From assembly GCA_964602525.1 (NCBI GenBank), contig CAZRSA010000064.1, positions 1 through 14,847 of the forward strand: a stretch of 14,847 nucleotides of DNA, given 5' to 3'. The translations under genes were made by a program, and so were the position numbers. Below are positions 1 to 6,363 of the stretch, in pieces; position 1 is the first letter of the stretch, and each line of letters opens with the position of its first letter. Origin of the DNA: Lentisalinibacter sp964602525. GTDB lineage: Bacteria > Pseudomonadota > Gammaproteobacteria > Steroidobacterales > Woeseiaceae. The notes below the pieces were generated by a model. That model was not told where the DNA came from. It worked only from the letters and a program-made list of their open reading frames with translations, and did no database searches.

Positions 1-774
1 GGGCAGCGACGGCGTGCCGGTCTCGGTGGTGTCCAGCCGCCCCGCGAAAGCCGTGACCTCCGTGGCCTCTCCGCGCCAGGCGTAGCTCACGTCGTGACGG
101 TCACGGTTCAGGGCCGAAGGGCGGATGGTGCCGGCTGGTGTGTCGATGTCGTCGGCACGGTCCAGCTCGGAGACCACAGAGACGCGGTGACTCGCGTTGG
201 CGACGGTCAGCCGGGCGGCCGAGGTGCGTGTGTTGCCGTTGTCCTCGTAGCGGCTGGCGATCCAGCCATCGGGTGCGAAGGCCGATGACTCCGCGAACGC
301 CCCCCGGTCGATGCGGGCGTCGATGTGACCGCCCGGCCCCTCGGCCACGGCGGCGACGCCCGGGATGCCCCGGTCAACGTGCAGCGCTTCGGTGATCATC
401 GGCGACGCATAGGAGAGCGGCGCATCCATGGCGTTGGGGCCCCCGCCGATGGGGCAGATGCCGTCCAGGCTCACGGCGACCCGGTCGCCGTAGAGGCCGC
501 GGAACTGGGCGATGCCGCTCAGCCGCCCGTTGGTGTTCACGTCGGCACCGGGCACGCCGCGCAGCAGGCGGGCCGTGTCCACCGCCATCGCCGGGCCGGC
601 GGTGGCGATGGTCTCGTCCAGGCCGATGCGATGGGCCGTTACCAGGATCTCCTCGATCCCTTCGTCGTGGGCGCGCGAGGCCGCGTTCGGTTCGGCCGCA
701 TGGGCCGCGACCGCGGCCCAGCCAGCGGTCAGGCAGACGGCCAGCGCCGTCCGCCCGCGAGTTGTCGGTTTCAT
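1..774 (-). CDS. TonB-dependent outer-membrane receptor, N-terminal part (3' end outside window)
   Basis: The first 258 residues of an outer-membrane transporter that would import a metal or metal complex using TonB energy. Residues 1-27 are a signal peptide (cationic start, hydrophobic core, cleavage near AHA-AEP). A TonB-box-like EEILVTA lies at 41-47. A plug domain spans about 55-155, with LLRGVPG (70-76), FRGLYGDRV (91-99) and SLDGICPIGGGPN (102-114). Barrel strands start after about 155 and the visible part ends at TGTPSLP. The plug resembles TonB-dependent copper receptors (OprC/NosA-like), which also have a Cys/Gly-rich loop after the LDG motif; here there is one Cys, at 107. A His-rich DUF2946 gene lies 63 bp upstream on the same strand, a pairing known for copper receptors. 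The ATG at 774 is preceded by a GGAG site eight bases away. Receptor class is secure; the copper substrate is inference. Heme, zinc or a siderophore remain possible. Confidence 0.88.
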   Translation of the reverse strand, partial: MKPTTRGRTALAVCLTAGWAAVAAHAAEPNAASRAHDEGIEEILVTAHRIGLDETIATAGPAMAVDTARLLRGVPGADVNTNGRLSGIAQFRGLYGDRVAVSLDGICPIGGGPNAMDAPLSYASPMITEALHVDRGIPGVAAVAEGPGGHIDARIDRGAFAESSAFAPDGWIASRYEDNGNTRTSAARLTVANASHRVSVVSELDRADDIDTPAGTIRPSALNRDRHDVSYAWRGEATEVTAFAGRLDTTETGTPSLP

Positions 775-837
775 TGTCTGCTCCGTTTGATGCAGCGGCG
801 AGCGCCGATTCGTTGCCGACGCTCGTTGGAATGGGGG

Positions 838-1275
838 TCAGGTCGCTGCGGGAGCCGGCGGAGCGCGGGAGTGGTAATGACGGAGACTGGTCGTCGCCTG
901 ATGTCGTGATGCGACGGCGACGCGAGGCGGCGCTGGCGCGAGTGGTGAGGCCGGTATCAGGGAGACGGGCAGAACGGCGGCGGCGAGCAGATGCGCGATG
1001 GGGCAGCGCTCGGCGGAGTAGGCGTGGTGGCCGCCGTCGTCGTCGCTATTGTCGTGGTGCCCGTGATGCCCGTGATGGGTGTGGTGATGGTGGCCGGCCC
1101 CGGCCTGATTGCCGGCGAGACGCGCGAGCGCGCCGTCCGGGAGTCCGCTGGGGCAGACCTGCAGCGGGAAGCCCGCGCCGAGGGCCGCCGGCATGAAGCC
1201 GGCCGGGATCATCGCCCGCAGCAGCAGGGTGACTGCGAGGGCAATGAAGATCTGCGGCCGGAGAATGCGCCTCAT
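838..1275 (-). CDS. DUF2946 family His-rich membrane/periplasmic protein
   Basis: A 145-residue protein with a hydrophobic N-terminal segment at about 8-35 (signal peptide or membrane anchor). It then has a VCPSG motif with Cys41, a histidine cluster at 62-84 (twelve His, plus Asp78-80), a CPIAH motif with Cys91, and a second hydrophobic stretch at about 95-115. Paired Cys motifs flanking a variable His-rich loop are typical of DUF2946 proteins, whose function is unknown but whose genes often accompany copper-related TonB receptors. The natural reading is periplasmic metal binding or sensing. The TonB receptor starts 63 bp downstream and the two are probably one operon. The start has no Shine-Dalgarno sequence; instead a perfect TATAAT ends six bases before the ATG, suggesting a leaderless transcript. 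The Pro/Ala-rich C-terminus looks disordered. Confidence 0.8.
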   Translation of the reverse strand: MRRILRPQIFIALAVTLLLRAMIPAGFMPAALGAGFPLQVCPSGLPDGALARLAGNQAGAGHHHHTHHGHHGHHDNSDDDGGHHAYSAERCPIAHLLAAAVLPVSLIPASPLAPAPPRVAVASRHQATTSLRHYHSRAPPAPAAT

Positions 1276-1279
1276 CCGG

Positions 1280-1292
1280 GCATTATAAATGC
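1280..1292 (-). promoter_or_regulatory. Promoter -10 box and palindrome of the DUF2946-TonB receptor unit
   Basis: On the minus strand TATAAT occupies 1282-1287, exactly six bases before the DUF2946 ATG, so transcription would start at or next to the ATG. The hexamer lies inside a perfect 13-base palindrome, GCATTATAAATGC, with 5-base arms and a 3-base centre. A dyad covering a -10 box suits a repressor, perhaps a metal sensor, but it matches no Fur or Zur box I can name. The -35 position (about 1305-1310) has no clear TTGACA and falls in the neighbouring hairpin. Confidence 0.55.
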
Positions 1293-1303
1293 AGGAGAGC
1301 CCG

Positions 1304-1333
1304 GAGGCCCGACCGATTAACGAATCGGGCCTC
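1304..1333. repeat. Inverted repeat with 9-bp arms between the methyltransferase and DUF2946 genes
   Basis: GAGGCCCGA at 1304-1312 pairs perfectly with TCGGGCCTC at 1325-1333 around a 12-base loop. The loop and inner arm can form an alternative hairpin, CCGATT/AATCGG with loop AACG (1313-1328). It lies 47 bases past the methyltransferase stop on the minus strand, so it could be its terminator, but no T-run follows. It also covers the expected -35 region of the DUF2946 promoter, so an operator role is equally possible. Confidence 0.45.
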
Positions 1334-1379
1334 GAGCCCCTGCACGCCCATCACGGCCCGGGCCCGAAGGCGCCCGCGG

Positions 1380-2309
1380 CTATTCCGGCTTGCGGAACAG
1401 CAGCGTCATGCGGTTGGACTCGCCGACGGCCTGCAGCTCTTCACGCAGCTCCGGGTCCTCCCGGCTGGTGGCCAGCGTCGGTGGCAGCCGCCACACCACG
1501 TCCTCGGCGGTCGGCTGGTCGGCCGGGTTCGCGTTGATATCGCTCTCGGCGGCCAGTTCGAAGCCGGCCTCCTCGAAGGCGTTGATCACGAAGGCTTGCT
1601 TGAGATAGCCGGCACTGCCGTCCGCCCACTCGTCGGGCATGTCGGGGCGTGCCTCGTGCTGCACGACGCCCACGACGCCGCCGGGCTTCAGCACGGCATA
1701 GGCGTCGGCGAGGGCAGCGGTGAGGAAGCCGCCCTCGTCCTCGAAGCGGGCGAGATTGTGCAGGGCACGGATGAAGAGCATGGCATCCGCCGTCCCGGCC
1801 ATCTCCTCGGGCAGTGAGCCGAGCACGAACGCCGACACCGCGGCGGCGTCCTCGCCGGCCCACTCCTCCGCCTCGCCGGTCCAGTCTTCCACCCAGGTTT
1901 TCTTTGCCTCGATCTGCTCGTCGCTGAAGAAGCCGAACAGCGGGAACATCTCCAGCGCGTAGTCGGCGCCGATAAGCCGTCCGTCCGGTCCCAGGTAGGG
2001 CAGCAGGATCTTCGTGTACCAGCCGCCGCCGGGCAGCGCCTCGACCACCGTCATCCCCGGCTCGATGCCGAAGAACTCCAGCGTCTCCTGCGGGTGGCGA
2101 TGCTCGTAGCGCGCCTGCACCTCCTCGGGCTGGGCGGCCAGTATCTCCGCCAGGCCTTCGGGCTCGGGCTGTGCGGCGGGCTCGGGCGATGCGGTCTCCG
2201 CCGCCGCCTCCGGCTCGGCGGCCGCGTCAGTGGCAGGCGCCTCGGCCTCTTCGGGCTGGCCGCAGGCAGCCAGCAGCAGCGCGGCGGGCAGCACAAGATA
2301 ATTCTTCAT
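1380..2309 (-). CDS. Lipoprotein-type class I SAM-dependent methyltransferase (COG4798-like)
   Basis: A 309-residue protein. Residues 1-16 form a lipoprotein signal with lipobox LAAC (Cys16; Gly at +2, so outer-membrane sorting is expected). An Ala/Glu/Pro-rich linker covers about 17-55. The Rossmann methyltransferase domain follows: the segment HRHPQETLEFFGIEPG (70-85), motif I VVEALPGGGWYT (88-99), LIGADYA (112-118), and later LKPGG plus VVQHEARPD. PGGGWYT is a hallmark of the COG4798 group of predicted methyltransferases, many of which also have export signals; their substrate is unknown. The oddity is an SAM enzyme directed out of the cytoplasm, where SAM is not known to be available. The start at 2309 has a good GAGG ribosome site 6-9 bases upstream, and a promoter-like pair lies at 2354-2381. 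The upstream-extended reading lacks a signal and is unlikely. Fold is confident; activity and substrate are unknown. Confidence 0.85.
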   Translation of the reverse strand: MKNYLVLPAALLLAACGQPEEAEAPATDAAAEPEAAAETASPEPAAQPEPEGLAEILAAQPEEVQARYEHRHPQETLEFFGIEPGMTVVEALPGGGWYTKILLPYLGPDGRLIGADYALEMFPLFGFFSDEQIEAKKTWVEDWTGEAEEWAGEDAAAVSAFVLGSLPEEMAGTADAMLFIRALHNLARFEDEGGFLTAALADAYAVLKPGGVVGVVQHEARPDMPDEWADGSAGYLKQAFVINAFEEAGFELAAESDINANPADQPTAEDVVWRLPPTLATSREDPELREELQAVGESNRMTLLFRKPE

Positions 2310-2353
2310 GGTATTCCTCGTTCCGTCTCGCGGGGTTACGGTAGGTGCGGTCG

Positions 2354-2381
2354 ATTCTAGGGCAGTCGGCGCCCTGCGCAA
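2354..2381 (-). promoter_or_regulatory. Putative promoter of the methyltransferase gene
   Basis: On the minus strand TTGCGC (2376-2381) and TAGAAT (2354-2359) are separated by 16 bp. Transcription would start near 2347 and give a leader of about 38 bases with a GAGG ribosome site before the ATG at 2309. The site lies in the 88-bp divergent interval shared with the Sel1-like gene. Confidence 0.5.
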
Positions 2382-2385
2382 ACGG

Positions 2386-2391
2386 TAAACT
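2386..2391 (+). promoter_or_regulatory. TANNNT box six bases before the Sel1-like gene ATG
   Basis: TAAACT is followed by CGAAGC and then the ATG at 2398. There is no convincing Shine-Dalgarno sequence and no clear -35 hexamer. The spacing equals that at the DUF2946 and PLP decarboxylase genes and would place the transcript start on the ATG. Confidence 0.35.
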
Positions 2392-2397
2392 CGAAGC

Positions 2398-3369
2398 ATG
2401 AATTCCAGATTGCTGTTGACGGTGGTCGTTCTCGCGGCACTCGCGCTGCTGGCGCTGATCGGTTTGCAGCGGGCGCTGGAAGAGGCGGTGAGGGAGCGCG
2501 AAGAGAGTCAGCCGACGGAGGAGAGCGCGCCGGCGGCGGCATCGCCGTCTGCGCACGGTGACAGCGCTGCGGCCGCCGGGCAGGGGCGGCCGGATGAGAC
2601 CTGGCCCGTCGCCGAAACGCAGATCGACTGTCTCACCTATAGCGAAGTGAGGCGGCATCCCGGTCTGCGGCAGGAAATCGAGCGAGTGCGGGCCGCCGGA
2701 CTTCTGCGCGATGATCTCGAGGTGTATCGCAGCGTCGATGAGGCGGCTCTGGAGGGGCTCGCCGACACGGGCGACACGGGAGCCATGATGGTACTCGGCC
2801 AGCGGCAGCTGCTGGCGGGGCAGGGCCGGGATCCCCGGCGGGCGGTCGACCTTCTGAACCCTGGTGTGGCATCTCGGGAGGGTGCCGGACCGATCGACCT
2901 GGAGGTCCTCGACCGCGACCTGCTGGAGGAGGCGGCCGGGTGGTTCTATCGGGCTGCGCTGCACGGCCGCGTATACGCCCTGACCCAGGTCGGCGAGGCG
3001 TTATCCTGGCGGGGAGGTTTCCTGGATGCTCCCGTCGAGCTCGGCTGGGTCGATCAGGATGCATGGAAAACGATGACGATCACGGAGAAGAGCTACTGGC
3101 GCCCGGTCTATGTTTACGCGAAGACCGTATATGACGTCGCTCCTGCACTCTCAACCGGCCTTGGCGAGCTCGGCTACAGACTTTCGTTGCAAGAGAGCGT
3201 CGAGACGCAGGCGCTGCGTGACCGTATCGTCCGACGCTTTCTGGAGGATCAGCAGGCAGCCGGACTGCCACCCGTCGATATCCCGGCTGCGGATTTCGAT
3301 TTGCGGGAATTCGTAGAGAGACTATGCCCGGGCGTCGCGGATTCGCTGGAGCGTGACGGCTGGCAGTAG
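2398..3369 (+). CDS. Membrane-anchored Sel1-like repeat protein of unknown function
   Basis: A 323-residue protein. Residues 5-23 form one hydrophobic helix (signal anchor) with little charge before it. A Glu/Ser/Ala-rich low-complexity linker follows to about 70, so the rest is probably periplasmic. From about 115 two stretches look like degenerate Sel1/TPR-type repeats: GDTGAMMVLGQRQLLAGQG followed by RRAVDLL, and after a long insert LLEEAAGWFYRAALHGRVYAL. The C-terminal third is helical, with a single Cys in LCPGVADSLE near the end. Cys78 (IDCLTY) begins the folded part. I cannot assign a role; Sel1 proteins commonly act as protein-interaction scaffolds. The gene is divergent from the methyltransferase and 48 bp before the decarboxylase. 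Confidence 0.75.
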   Translation: MNSRLLLTVVVLAALALLALIGLQRALEEAVREREESQPTEESAPAAASPSAHGDSAAAAGQGRPDETWPVAETQIDCLTYSEVRRHPGLRQEIERVRAAGLLRDDLEVYRSVDEAALEGLADTGDTGAMMVLGQRQLLAGQGRDPRRAVDLLNPGVASREGAGPIDLEVLDRDLLEEAAGWFYRAALHGRVYALTQVGEALSWRGGFLDAPVELGWVDQDAWKTMTITEKSYWRPVYVYAKTVYDVAPALSTGLGELGYRLSLQESVETQALRDRIVRRFLEDQQAAGLPPVDIPAADFDLREFVERLCPGVADSLERDGWQ

Positions 3370-3405
3370 CCGCTACCGGGACGCGCAGGGATGTGCCGGG
3401 CGGGT

Positions 3406-3411
3406 TAGCAT
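3406..3411 (+). promoter_or_regulatory. TANNNT box six bases before the decarboxylase ATG
   Basis: TAGCAT is followed by GCACGC and then the ATG at 3418. No Shine-Dalgarno sequence is visible and no good -35 was found. The hexamer matches TATAAT only moderately. Its value is the identical spacing seen at two other genes in this window. Confidence 0.3.
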
Positions 3412-3417
3412 GCACGC

Positions 3418-4875
3418 ATGATCAGCGACGAGGACAAGCTCGCGGCGCTGGAGGCCCGCGCGGCCGCCCTTCATCCTTCGGCCGAAGAACGCACGGCAGT
3501 GCTCGCTGCGGTGAACGAGCGCGCGGAAGCCTACCTCGAACGGCTGGATACGATGCCGGCCTACACGGCGCCCGATCCCGCCGACCTCGCCGTGCTGGAC
3601 GAGCCGTTCGGCGAGGAACCGGTCCCGGCCGACCATGCGCTCGCTGCCTACGCCCGCGGCGTCGAGAGACCCGGCGTGAATGAGACGGTGGGCCGCTTCT
3701 TCGGCTTCATCCCGGGCAGCGGGCTGCACGCCGCCGCACTCGGCGACTACCTGGCGGCGGTCACGAACCCCTACGCCGGCGTGACCTATGCAGGGCCCGG
3801 TGCGGTGCGGATGGAGCGGCAGCTGCTGCGCTGGGTGGCGGATTTCATCGGCTATCCCGACTCCGCCGCCGGCGACCTCACGTCCGGCGGCAGCATCGCC
3901 ATCCTGTCGGCTGTCGTGACGGCGCGGGAGTCCTGCGGCATTCGGGCTCGGGAGGTCGAACGCACGGTGGTCTACCTCACGCCCCAGACCCATCATTGCG
4001 TCGAAAAGGCGCTGGCCATCGCAGGCGTCGGCGAGTGCGTGCAGCGGCGCATCCCGCTGGACGCGCGCTACCGCATGGACGTTGCGGCGCTCGCAGAGCA
4101 GGTCGCCCGGGACCGCGCCGACGGACTGCGGCCCTGGCTGGTCGTCGCGTCCGCCGGCACCACCGACACCGGCGCGGTGGATCCCCTGCCGGCCATCGCG
4201 GAGGTGGCGGAGCGCGAGGGCATCTGGCTGCATGTCGACGGCGCCTACGGTGCGTCCTTCGCGCTCACGGACGAGGGCAAACGCCGGCTGGCCGGCCTGG
4301 AACGGGCCGACTCTCTCGTGCTCGACCCCCACAAGGGCCTGTTCCTGCCCTTCGGCACCGGGCTGGTGCTGGTGCGCGACGGCGACGAGCTGCGGCAGGC
4401 CTACACCTTCACCGCCAGCTACATGCAGGACACTGGCGGGTTCGGCGAGGCCATGGAGCTCTCGCCCGCGGCCGCCTCCCCGGAGCTCAGCCGCCACTTC
4501 CGCGCGCTGCGGTTATGGCTGCCGCTGAAGCTCGCCGGCGTCGGCGCCTTCCGCGCCGCGCTCGAGGAGAAGCTGCTGCTGGCCCGTTACTTCCACGCCC
4601 GCATGGCGGAGCTGCCCGACTTCGAGGTGGGGCCGGAGCCGGATCTGTCCATCGTCGTGTTTCGCTACGTGCCCGACGACGGCGATGCCGACGCGTTCAA
4701 CCTGCGGCTGGCGGAGCGCATCCAGGCGGACGGCCGCATCTATCTGTCCACGACGCGCCTCGACGGGCGCATCGTGCTGCGGCTGGCCGTACTGAACGTC
4801 CGCAGCCACCGGCGCGAGGTGGACCTGGCCGTCGGGGTGATCCGCGAGACGGCCGCCGCCCTTGCGTCGTCGTGA
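3418..4875 (+). CDS. PLP-dependent group II decarboxylase family protein
   Basis: A 485-residue cytoplasmic enzyme of the pyridoxal-dependent decarboxylase family (aromatic amino acid, glutamate and related decarboxylases, fold type I). Visible landmarks are GFIPGSGLHAAALGDYL near 99-115, GYPDSAAGDLTSGGS near 148 (cofactor phosphate region), QTHHCVEKA with His192 as the likely residue stacking on PLP, HVDGAYG (272-278) with Asp274 for the pyridine nitrogen, and DPHKG (303-307) with Lys306 as the Schiff-base lysine. The length matches the family (about 480). All key residues are present, so an active enzyme is expected, but the substrate cannot be read: an aromatic amino acid, aspartate, glutamate or a diamine precursor are all possible. 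The gene stands alone: the Sel1-like gene precedes it by 48 bp and the NADH dehydrogenase gene converges from 57 bp away. There is no ribosome site; see the TAGCAT box. Confidence 0.88.
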   Translation: MISDEDKLAALEARAAALHPSAEERTAVLAAVNERAEAYLERLDTMPAYTAPDPADLAVLDEPFGEEPVPADHALAAYARGVERPGVNETVGRFFGFIPGSGLHAAALGDYLAAVTNPYAGVTYAGPGAVRMERQLLRWVADFIGYPDSAAGDLTSGGSIAILSAVVTARESCGIRAREVERTVVYLTPQTHHCVEKALAIAGVGECVQRRIPLDARYRMDVAALAEQVARDRADGLRPWLVVASAGTTDTGAVDPLPAIAEVAEREGIWLHVDGAYGASFALTDEGKRRLAGLERADSLVLDPHKGLFLPFGTGLVLVRDGDELRQAYTFTASYMQDTGGFGEAMELSPAAASPELSRHFRALRLWLPLKLAGVGAFRAALEEKLLLARYFHARMAELPDFEVGPEPDLSIVVFRYVPDDGDADAFNLRLAERIQADGRIYLSTTRLDGRIVLRLAVLNVRSHRREVDLAVGVIRETAAALASS

Positions 4876-4932
4876 ACCGAGGCGGGCACGGCGGCAGGCA
4901 GACGCGGGCATGTATCCGGCGCAACCGGCGCC

Positions 4933-6264
4933 TCAGTGCAGTTTCAGCTTCGGGCGGACGATGTTGTTGAAACGCGCCATCACAATGAAGACGATGCCGC
5001 GGAGCCAGCCGTGTATCGCCAGCAGGTGCATGCGGTAGAGCGAGACGTAGACCATCCTGGCGAGCCGGCCCTCGACGGCCATGTTGCCGCCGACCAGATT
5101 GCCCATCAGGCTGCCGACGGTGGAGAAGCGGCTGAGCGAGACGAGTGAGCCGTGGTCGCGGTATTCGAATTCGCGCAGCGGTCTGTCTTCCATCAGGCGT
5201 CTGAGGTTGTCGTACACGGTCGAGGCCATCTGGTGGGCCGCCTGGGCCCGGGGCGGTATCGGCCGCTCGGCGCCGGGCTCCTTGAAATAGCAGCAGTCGC
5301 CGACCGCGAATATGCGCTCGTCCCGCGTGGTCTGGAGCGTGGGTTTCACCACCAGCTGGTTGCTGCGCGTCGTCTCCAGTCCGCCGATGTCTTTCAGTAC
5401 GTCGGGGCCTCGTACGCCGGCGGCCCACACCTTGAGATCCGATTCGATCTCCTCGCCGTCGCCGGTCACGACCGCGTCGCGGGTGACCTCCGTGACCATC
5501 ATGCTGGTGAGGACGCGCACGCCGAGATTCTCCAGCTCCTCGCGTGCCGCCGCGGCGAGATTCTCCGGCAGTGCCGGCAGGATCCGCGGGCCCGCCTCGA
5601 TCAGTGTCACCTTCAGCCGGTTTTCGTCGAAGACCTCCAGCCCGAAGTACTTCAGCGCCGAGGCCGCGTTGTACAGCTCGGCGGCCAGTTCCACGCCCGT
5701 GGCGCCGCCGCCCACGATGGCCACGCGCACGTATTCGTCGCGGGAAGGATCGGTGGCCATGCGCCGTGAGACACGCAGGCAGCGGTTGAAGAGCTTGCGC
5801 CGGAAGCGGTCCGCCTGAGCGCGGTTCTCCAGCGGGATGCAGTGCTCGGCGACGCCGGGCACGCCGAAGTCGTTGGAGACCGAGCCGATGGCGACGACGA
5901 GATAGTCGTAGTCGACATAGTGGCGGCCGAGCACCTCCTCGCCCTCGTCGTCCAGCAGCGGGGCGATCACCGCCTTGCTGTTGTCGGTATCGATCCACTC
6001 GAGACTGCCGTGGAGATAGCGATAGCCCCAGCGGTGGCAGTGGCTGAGATAGCCGAGCTCGTCCAGGTTCGCATCAAGGGAGCCGGCTGCCACCTCGTGC
6101 AACAGGGGCTTCCAGATATGGGTGCGTTCGCGTTCGATCAGGATGACGTCGTGGCCGTGACGCCCATAGCGGGCGCCGAGGCGACGCACCAGCTCGAGTC
6201 CCCCCGCGCCACCGCCGGCGACGACGATGCGTTTCCTGCTGCCCGTGCCGGCCTCTGTCTTCAC
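4933..6264 (-). CDS. ndh: Type II NADH:quinone oxidoreductase (NDH-2)
   Basis: A 443-residue FAD flavoprotein that oxidises NADH and reduces quinone at the inner face of the cytoplasmic membrane without pumping protons. A first dinucleotide fold GGGAGG (17-22) binds FAD and a second GGGATG (185-190) binds NADH. AVGDCC (320-325, Asp323) is the FAD ribityl motif and is followed by PPRAQAAHQMA near 337. The C-terminal region, with GGNMAVEGRLARMVYVSLYRMH and a final hydrophobic/basic stretch ending RPKLKLH, is the usual amphipathic membrane anchor. Length is close to that of E. coli Ndh (434). I start at the GTG at 6264 because a GAGG site lies six bases upstream and the fold begins 12 residues later; the frame stays open 25 codons further, but that part is Arg-rich and unlike the family. 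It is convergent with the decarboxylase and divergent from the glucosaminidase gene. Confidence 0.9.
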   Translation of the reverse strand: MKTEAGTGSRKRIVVAGGGAGGLELVRRLGARYGRHGHDVILIERERTHIWKPLLHEVAAGSLDANLDELGYLSHCHRWGYRYLHGSLEWIDTDNSKAVIAPLLDDEGEEVLGRHYVDYDYLVVAIGSVSNDFGVPGVAEHCIPLENRAQADRFRRKLFNRCLRVSRRMATDPSRDEYVRVAIVGGGATGVELAAELYNAASALKYFGLEVFDENRLKVTLIEAGPRILPALPENLAAAAREELENLGVRVLTSMMVTEVTRDAVVTGDGEEIESDLKVWAAGVRGPDVLKDIGGLETTRSNQLVVKPTLQTTRDERIFAVGDCCYFKEPGAERPIPPRAQAAHQMASTVYDNLRRLMEDRPLREFEYRDHGSLVSLSRFSTVGSLMGNLVGGNMAVEGRLARMVYVSLYRMHLLAIHGWLRGIVFIVMARFNNIVRPKLKLH

Positions 6265-6269
6265 CCTGA

Positions 6270-6274
6270 TCCTC
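6270..6274 (-). promoter_or_regulatory. Ribosome binding site that sets the ndh GTG start
   Basis: Minus-strand GAGGA lies five to six bases upstream of the GTG at 6264. None of the upstream in-frame start candidates has a comparable site, which supports the shorter protein. Confidence 0.6.
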
Positions 6275-6342
6275 GTCTGCCAACCCCCGTCTCGCCCGGG
6301 TCGAACCCGAGAGTGGCGCGGCCGGCGCCGGACGCGCAATAG

Positions 6343-6358
6343 CGGATGTTACTATCCG
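6343..6358 (+). promoter_or_regulatory. Possible -10 box and small inverted repeat before the glucosaminidase gene
   Basis: TACTAT (6350-6355) lies eight bases before the ATG at 6364, inside a short inverted repeat of CGGAT (6343-6347) and ATCCG (6354-6358). It sits in the 99-bp divergent interval shared with ndh. No clear -35 was found for either direction, so this is only a candidate. Confidence 0.25.
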
Positions 6359-6363
6359 GAGCG

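Noticed and set aside
3373..4497. A 374-codon minus-strand open frame opposite the PLP decarboxylase
   Set aside because: His/Gly/Arg-rich shadow with no domain; the plus strand carries all catalytic motifs.
4876..4932. A short GC hairpin (GGCGC/GCGCC) between the decarboxylase and ndh
   Set aside because: A five-base stem with no T-run is expected by chance at this base composition and does not support a terminator.
3996..4970. A 324-codon plus-strand frame inside the decarboxylase
   Set aside because: Arg/Ala-rich out-of-frame shadow that overlaps the real gene.
6265..6339. A longer ndh start adding 25 residues
   Set aside because: The extra residues are Arg-rich and unlike NDH-2 proteins, and the GTG at 6264 has a well-placed GAGG site.
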